A stretch of 41,888 nucleotides of DNA from assembly GCA_016713735.1 (NCBI GenBank), contig JADJOP010000023.1, forward strand, positions 1 to 41,888. Reading direction: 5' to 3'. The notes under the pieces are model-generated. The model was not told the DNA's origin. It did no database searches and saw only the letters and a program-made list of their open reading frames with translations. Shown one piece after another: positions 37,495 through 41,888 of the stretch. The position numbers and the translations under genes were made by a program. Source of the DNA: Bryobacterales bacterium. GTDB taxonomy: Bacteria > Acidobacteriota > Terriglobia > Bryobacterales > Bryobacteraceae. Each line of letters opens with the position of its first letter. Position 1 is the first letter of the stretch.

Positions 37495-38529
37495 GTGAGC
37501 GGCGAAGATGTTCCGTGGCTCGAAAGTTTCCGTGGCGCGATAAAAAGCCAGCTCGATTTGTCTCTGGCCGATCGCGCCGTATCCTTTTCTCAAATGTTCG
37601 CCACATCGCAGAATGTCGCCGCAGGGCTCCGCGAAGCCGGATACGCGACGGACCCCGTTTTGGTACAGATCATCTGGCTCGCGACCAAGATGCAGAAGCC
37701 GATCCTGGTCGAGGGTCCACCAGGAACGGGCAAAACCTACTTGGCCCAGGCATTCGCGGCGGCGGCGAGGACCGACCTGATCCGGCTGCAGTGCTTCGAG
37801 GGAATTACAGAGAAGCAGGCAATCGGCTCGTTCGATGAGGCGCTTCAACGCCTCTATCTCGAAACGCAGGTCCAAGTGACCGACCGCGAATGGGACAAGC
37901 TCAGATCAAGTCTTCATACGTTGGACTTTTTCACGCAAGGTCCTCTCCTGCAAGCTGTGCTGCAGCCGAAGCCGATCGTGTTGCTGATAGACGAGCTCGA
38001 CAAGGTGGACCAGAAGTTCGAGGCTCTCCTTTTAGAAATCCTCTCGGATTGGCAGATCACGATTCCAAAACTTGGAACCGTGAAGGCTAAGACGATTCCG
38101 TTCGTGGTGATGACCTCGAATCAGGAGCGGCGTCTTGGAGATCCACTGCGGCGGCGCAGTCTATACAAGAGGATCGAGCATCCGGACGTACGGAAGGAAG
38201 CGGAGATTCTCGACATCCGTACGGTGGAGGCGCCCCTTGAGTTGAAGGCGCAGGCTGTAGGACTTGCGCAGGCGCTGCGCGGCTACAACCTGGTGAAGCC
38301 GCCATCGATCGACGAGATCGTTCAGTTCGTTCGAGCACTGCAGTTGCTCGGAGAAACGGAGATCAGGGCGGAAACGCGTGATGTGCTCCTGCCGTTCCTG
38401 GCGAAGACGGAAGAGGACGTCAAGCGATTGCTACTCAAGGACGGCTTCAAGAGTCTGGTGGTGACGGCTCTGAAGTATCGGGACGAGGCATTGGCAGCAA
38501 TGAAGGTCAACAGCGGAGCTGCTGCATGA
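37495..38529 (+). CDS. MoxR-type AAA+ ATPase
   Basis: The ATPase of about 344 residues (GTG start at 37495) has Walker A GPPGTGKT (~74-81), a long insert ('FEGITEKQAIGSFDEALQRL'), Walker B 'IVLLIDELDK' (Asp166, Glu167), sensor-1 'VVMTSNQERR', arginine-finger-like 'PLRRRSLYKRIEHPD' and a helical lid. MoxR ATPases work as chaperones, usually with a VWA-domain partner, but none is encoded here. Its stop overlaps the lytic transglycosylase start by 4 bases, and VirB9/VirB10-like genes follow, so it may assist the secretion apparatus. ATG at 37594 is an alternative start that keeps the ATPase core. No Shine-Dalgarno sequence is seen before either start. Confidence 0.88.
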   Translation: MSGEDVPWLESFRGAIKSQLDLSLADRAVSFSQMFATSQNVAAGLREAGYATDPVLVQIIWLATKMQKPILVEGPPGTGKTYLAQAFAAAARTDLIRLQCFEGITEKQAIGSFDEALQRLYLETQVQVTDREWDKLRSSLHTLDFFTQGPLLQAVLQPKPIVLLIDELDKVDQKFEALLLEILSDWQITIPKLGTVKAKTIPFVVMTSNQERRLGDPLRRRSLYKRIEHPDVRKEAEILDIRTVEAPLELKAQAVGLAQALRGYNLVKPPSIDEIVQFVRALQLLGETEIRAETRDVLLPFLAKTEEDVKRLLLKDGFKSLVVTALKYRDEALAAMKVNSGAAA

Positions 38530-38996
38530 GATGGCTGGCGCTTTTGTTAGCTGGAGGCTGCAGCCTGGCCCAGCCCGCCGAAGTGCGCCGGTGGACAGAC
38601 TATTGGGCTGCCGAGTACGGGGTAGAGCGCGAGCTGGTGTACGCGGTCATCGAGGCGGAGTCCGGTGGAGATCCCAGAGCGATATCGAGTGCTGGAGCTG
38701 CTGGAGTAATGCAACTGATGCCGGATACGGCAGCCGTGTTCCGAGTCCGAAACCGATTCGACGTTGAAGACAATGTGCGGGCTGGCGTTGCTTACCTCGC
38801 GTGGCTAAGAGACCTGTGCCGTGGAGACCGGCGGCTGATCGTTGCCAGCTACATCGCCGGCCAGAACAGGGTACTTCGTCTTGGACTCAACTTCGCCTAC
38901 TCGAAAGACATTCATGAATACGTCACGCGCGTCGCGTACTTGTATCGTCGAAACCGTTGGGAGACGTTGCTACGAGAAGGAGTGGAGACAAGATGA
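38526..38996 (+). CDS. Lytic transglycosylase, VirB1-like
   Basis: The 156-residue exported protein starts with a signal peptide ('RWLALLLAGGCSLAQPA') and carries an SLT domain with catalytic Glu45 ('VIEAESGGDPRAIS'), 'AGAAGVMQLMPDTAA', 'DNVRAGVAYLAWLRDL' and 'VASYIAGQNRVL' plus 'YVTRVAYLYRR'. It cleaves peptidoglycan between MurNAc and GlcNAc to make room for envelope-spanning machines. The small size and the VirB9-like gene directly after it (4-base overlap) fit a type IV secretion VirB1. The usual AYNAG motif reads SYIAG here. Confidence 0.85.
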   Translation: MRWLALLLAGGCSLAQPAEVRRWTDYWAAEYGVERELVYAVIEAESGGDPRAISSAGAAGVMQLMPDTAAVFRVRNRFDVEDNVRAGVAYLAWLRDLCRGDRRLIVASYIAGQNRVLRLGLNFAYSKDIHEYVTRVAYLYRRNRWETLLREGVETR

Positions 38997-39997
38997 AACC
39001 AGTTGTTTTTCTCGCAGGTACGCTGCTGGTCTTCGCGCAGGCGCAGATCAAGCCGGTCGTGAGTCAACGAACGGTGAATGAGCAGGTAAACGTTGTTCGA
39101 TTGGCTCCGCGCTATGCCACAGCGATCCGCCTGCCTGAGCCCGTTAGTTCAGTGGTCGTCGGTAACCCCGTCAAATTCCTGGCGGAGCATTCGGACAAGG
39201 AGCCAACTCTGGTTCTGGTCAAACCTGTCTCGGATGATGTCGCCGAATCGAATCTCCTGATCACAACCGTGAACGGGCGGCATTTGAGTTTTCTGCTGCG
39301 GAACGAAGGAGGTGGAGCGCGTCCGCCAGTCGACTTCGTTGTGAGCTACCGTCGCGTAGGGTCATTCCTGGTCGAGGAGAGCGCGATTGAAGCTTGGGAT
39401 GTTCCGGGAAGCGCGTCTCTTGCGCCGCTACCTTCCATTGCAGCGCTGGAGCCGGTATCTACCGGAGTTCCTCGCCTTACGCAGGCACGAGAGAGAGTTG
39501 GGGCGCTTGCGAGGGATGGGCTCACCGCGGTGTTGGAGCGGCAGCAACGGGCCGAGTTGCCCAAGCTCTTTGGGATGAGGACAACCACGCCGGAAGGGAA
39601 AGGATCTCTCGTCAAGGTGGGAATCTCAGAGGTGCTCGATCAGGGCCGGGAGGTGGCCGTACTGTTTTCGGTCGTCAATCCGCAGGCCCACGCGATCGAG
39701 ATCTTGCCTCCTCAGATTCAGCTGGCGGGGAAGGTAAAGAAAGGTTTCCCCATCAGACGGAGCCGCTGGGGCACGAGCCAACAATTCGCCGTCGAGGACT
39801 TCCGACTGGCGCGTCGCCGCATCGGGCCGGGTGAGCGGACGGATGGTGTGGTCGTGTTTGCACGCCCCACTTTCAAGCAATCGACTGAAACATTGTTTCT
39901 TCAAGTCGCGGAGAGTGGCGCGGTGGACAAGCCGGCGCTCGCGCCAATCGGGTTCGGAGTTTCAGCCATCAGGAAGGAGATGAGCCATGTCGAATGA
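38993..39997 (+). CDS. VirB9/TrbG-like type IV secretion protein
   Basis: The protein of about 334 residues has a signal peptide ('MKPVVFLAGTLLVFAQAQ') and an N-terminal VirB9-like domain: 'VNVVRLAPRYATAIRLPEPV', 'SSVVVGNPVKFLAEHSD', 'VLVKPVSDDVAESNLLITT', 'GRHLSFLL'. The C-terminal beta domain ('LFSVVNPQAHAIEILPPQIQ', 'VVFARPTFKQSTETLFLQVA') is less typical. VirB9 forms the outer-membrane ring with VirB7 and VirB10. ATG 38993 overlaps the transglycosylase stop. The next gene is a broken VirB10-like protein that starts inside this one (10-base overlap) with AAGGAG just upstream. The family call rests on the N-terminal signature and the neighbours. Confidence 0.72.
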   Translation: MKPVVFLAGTLLVFAQAQIKPVVSQRTVNEQVNVVRLAPRYATAIRLPEPVSSVVVGNPVKFLAEHSDKEPTLVLVKPVSDDVAESNLLITTVNGRHLSFLLRNEGGGARPPVDFVVSYRRVGSFLVEESAIEAWDVPGSASLAPLPSIAALEPVSTGVPRLTQARERVGALARDGLTAVLERQQRAELPKLFGMRTTTPEGKGSLVKVGISEVLDQGREVAVLFSVVNPQAHAIEILPPQIQLAGKVKKGFPIRRSRWGTSQQFAVEDFRLARRRIGPGERTDGVVVFARPTFKQSTETLFLQVAESGAVDKPALAPIGFGVSAIRKEMSHVE

Positions 39998-41550
39998 TCC
40001 GAGAGACGAAAAGCTGTCCCGGGAGAACCCCCACCCGGCAGCGCCGTCCGAACTGAATCCAGATCCCAATGCACAGCCGAGTGCCGAACTCGGTGATGAG
40101 CCCGAAGAGACGACCATGAAGAGCAGGACTGAAGCGCTTGCGGCTCGGTTTCACCGCCCTGCTGAGTCTCGCGGGACCAGAAGGCCGGGGTGATCGCCTT
40201 CGTGGTGCGCTGATCCTCGGGGTCACTAGGATCGGGTGCCTGCTCCTGTTCTTTGGGCTATTCACAACGACGTCGGACTCCTCCAAGAAGGAGCGGAAAA
40301 CTCAGCCCAGCTTGGGAAGGCCGGAGGGAAGTCCCACCGCGACCGAGACGGCTAACAGGTCAGTGGTCCCGCAATTGAACGTCACGCAGCAACCGAATGA
40401 AGAGACGGGGGAACTTACCGAGAAGGATCTGTTGGGAACGATGCGGAACCGTGGCACTCCAGTTCCAACGGAAAACGTGCCGACACCGCTGGCAACGGCG
40501 AAATAGAGGAATCACCGCCAGCGCCGAAGCCGCCGCTGAGCGGTGTCGGAGCACCGTTTCCGACGACCCGGCGTTAGCGGAGCGTACCGCCGTCGGGGCT
40601 GACTCCTCCGCCGCGACGGGCTACAGATGTGACGGACTGGAACGCCGCGATAGCCGAGTATCAGGCCAAGCAGAATCCAAAACCGGTAACGCCGACGCCG
40701 GTCTCGAATCCAAGTGAAGCGCTGCGGAAGTCGTCGCTCGTGTACGTGCGCACTAGTATGCCGACCGGCGCGGGCGGCGGAGGCGGATTCATTCCAGCAG
40801 TTCAGCCGCGGAAGCCTACCGCGTTGCTCGCCTCCAAGGACGAAGTTGTTTGCCCGGCTGCAATACGCCGTCAGTTACCTAGCAAAGGTGCCGGTGATCG
40901 CTGTCATTGAGCAACAACTACGGGAACAGGATGGTGACTAGTCATTTCCCGCAGGCACTAAGGCATACGGAACTCTGTCGCAAGCCACGCCGCAAGGCTG
41001 GGTCAATATCCGATTTGACACTCTCGAATACCCAGGCGGGGAACAAGAGAAGATCAATGGCTCTGCCTTGCCAAGTATGGAGCAGGGTGTACTCCAAGGA
41101 GACGTCAACGGAAAGAACACGGGAAAAAAGTTCCTGACTCGCGCGCTCACAGGCATTGGGACGATCGCCGCTTTTGCGGTCGGGCAAGCCGTGGGCTGGC
41201 GGCCAATAGAGAACTCGGTTGCTCTGCGCGGGTAAAATGCCGTCGCGAATGTTGCGATCTGGTGAGCGAGCGGTTAGCGCTGACTGGCTTTCGCAGGCAG
41301 AACATCGTGATCACAGTACCGGCAAACACACGATTCTATATCGTGCTCAATGAACCGGGCGTGACGATGCCCGCGCCACAGCAAGCCGCCGTCGCCCGTA
41401 GTGGAAACACGGCTTCGCCGGGCGTGCAGGGGAAGCACCCTGCCTGGGTCACCATGGGGTGTCTCCCAAGAGCTGCAGGAACTCATATCTATCCGCAATG
41501 AAATGCGTGAGATGAACCGGCTTATTAGGTTGCTTCCTGATAAATACTTA
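39987..41550 (+). pseudogene. VirB10/TrbI-like type IV secretion protein, multiple frameshifts
   Basis: Fragments in order: N-terminus 'MSNDPRDEKLSRENPHPAAP' (39987), a transmembrane helix in a second frame ('LILGVTRIGCLLLFFGLF', ~40210-40265), a Pro-rich linker ('LGRPEGSPTATETANRS', 'LTEKDLLGTMRNRG') and a stop at 40504. A shifted frame gives 'VTDWNAAIAEYQAKQNPKPV', 'NPSEALRKSSLVYVRTS', 'AVQPRKPTALL' (to ~40840). Then come 'FARLQYAVSYLAKVPVIAVI' and, in other frames, 'YGTLSQATPQGWVNIRFDTL', 'EYPGGEQEKINGSALPSMEQ', 'NTGKKFLTRALTGIGTIAAF', and finally 'NIVITVPANTRFYIVLNEPG' and 'SQELQELISIRNEMREMNRL'. This is a full VirB10 scaffold order spread over all three frames with at least six breaks. 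The conjugation core of the island is therefore not functional. Confidence 0.75.
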
Positions 41551-41888
41551 AAGAAATGCGGCATTGGTCTTTCGTCGCGCCAGGAAATCGACTATTCTGA
41601 GGGTGCGCTGGACTGGAAAAAACGAAGCCCATGCCGGAGTTTGGCTCATGAGCCCGTGGAGCTGGCTGTCTCTAAAGGTAGAGTAGTAGTGCGGCTCAAA
41701 TCGGTGGCTGTGAGCCGGATACAGCGAGCTACCTCACGAACAGGCAAAAACGCATCGACGTCGAACGATCCGGCCTGGGTTATCTCGTTGCTTGATCTCG
41801 CGCGCTTTGGTTGGGGCTGAGATCCTCATCGCTAGATTGTTCTTCGATTCGAGGCTGGATCATGCGTCGTCGTTGCCGCTGGCCGTCG
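41551..41888. other. End of window, no recognisable gene
   Basis: An open plus-strand frame runs to 41820, but its sequence after the VirB10-like tail matches nothing I recognise. I see no tRNA fragment, att-like repeat or terminator here. The island continues past the window edge. Confidence 0.4.

Overview
The window reads as a chromosome segment of a high-GC soil bacterium. The most likely source is an acidobacterium of the Bryobacterales (Solibacter) type. I infer this from the gene order yicC-gmk-rpoZ-coaBC-udg-holB, a TPR-CHAT protease behind an ECF sigma factor, a PEP-CTERM protein, an ECF/protein-kinase pair and an Oar-like TonB receptor remnant. No 16S rRNA gene is present, so the assignment is an inference.

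Region 1 (1-9.03 kb) is a block of broken genes. On the minus strand lie a SAP-type ECF sigma factor and the N-terminus of a Ser/Thr protein kinase, both disrupted. On the plus strand lie a frameshifted PEP-CTERM protein and a ~7.2-kb gene for a secreted CARDB / FG-GAP / Ig-like / Rhs protein that changes frame many times. Domain sense survives across the frames, so the decay is recent, or this stretch of the assembly is poor.

Region 2 (9.38-24.36 kb) is intact housekeeping chromosome bounded by two tRNA genes. It holds tRNA-Thr(UGU), truB, a DUF1844 gene, a PhnP-like hydrolase, ribF, a lacD-type aldolase, eda, a Trm112-like zinc protein, a GT9 glycosyltransferase, an MsbA-like ABC exporter, yicC, gmk, rpoZ, coaBC, a Fe-S uracil-DNA glycosylase with one frameshift in its linker, holB, a membrane glycosyltransferase and tRNA-Asn(GUU). 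Many stop/start pairs overlap by 4 bases.

Region 3 (24.29 kb to the end) is a genomic island entered through tRNA-Asn. A tyrosine integrase reads into the tRNA gene and is preceded by an AlpA/Xis-like gene. An IS1380-family element (16-bp perfect inverted repeats, CTAG duplications, double-frameshifted transposase) has inserted between that gene and a second small HTH gene. Next comes a minus-strand cassette: ECF sigma factor, membrane zinc-finger anti-sigma-like protein, TPR-CHAT caspase-like protease (one frameshift) and an S41 protease. A TonB receptor remnant, a multi-HTH regulator and a DUF362 / terpenoid-cyclase-fold gene pair follow.

At 37.13-37.47 kb there is a phased array of 12 degenerate repeats with core GGGATG. 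After it comes a coupled run of MoxR-type ATPase, lytic transglycosylase, VirB9-like protein and a broken VirB10-like protein, which suggests a decaying integrative conjugative element. No second copy of the tRNA-Asn 3' end was seen, so the far end of the island lies outside the window.

The best candidates for something undescribed are the sigma / anti-sigma / CHAT / S41 cassette, the phased GGGATG array, and the MoxR ATPase coupled to type IV secretion genes.
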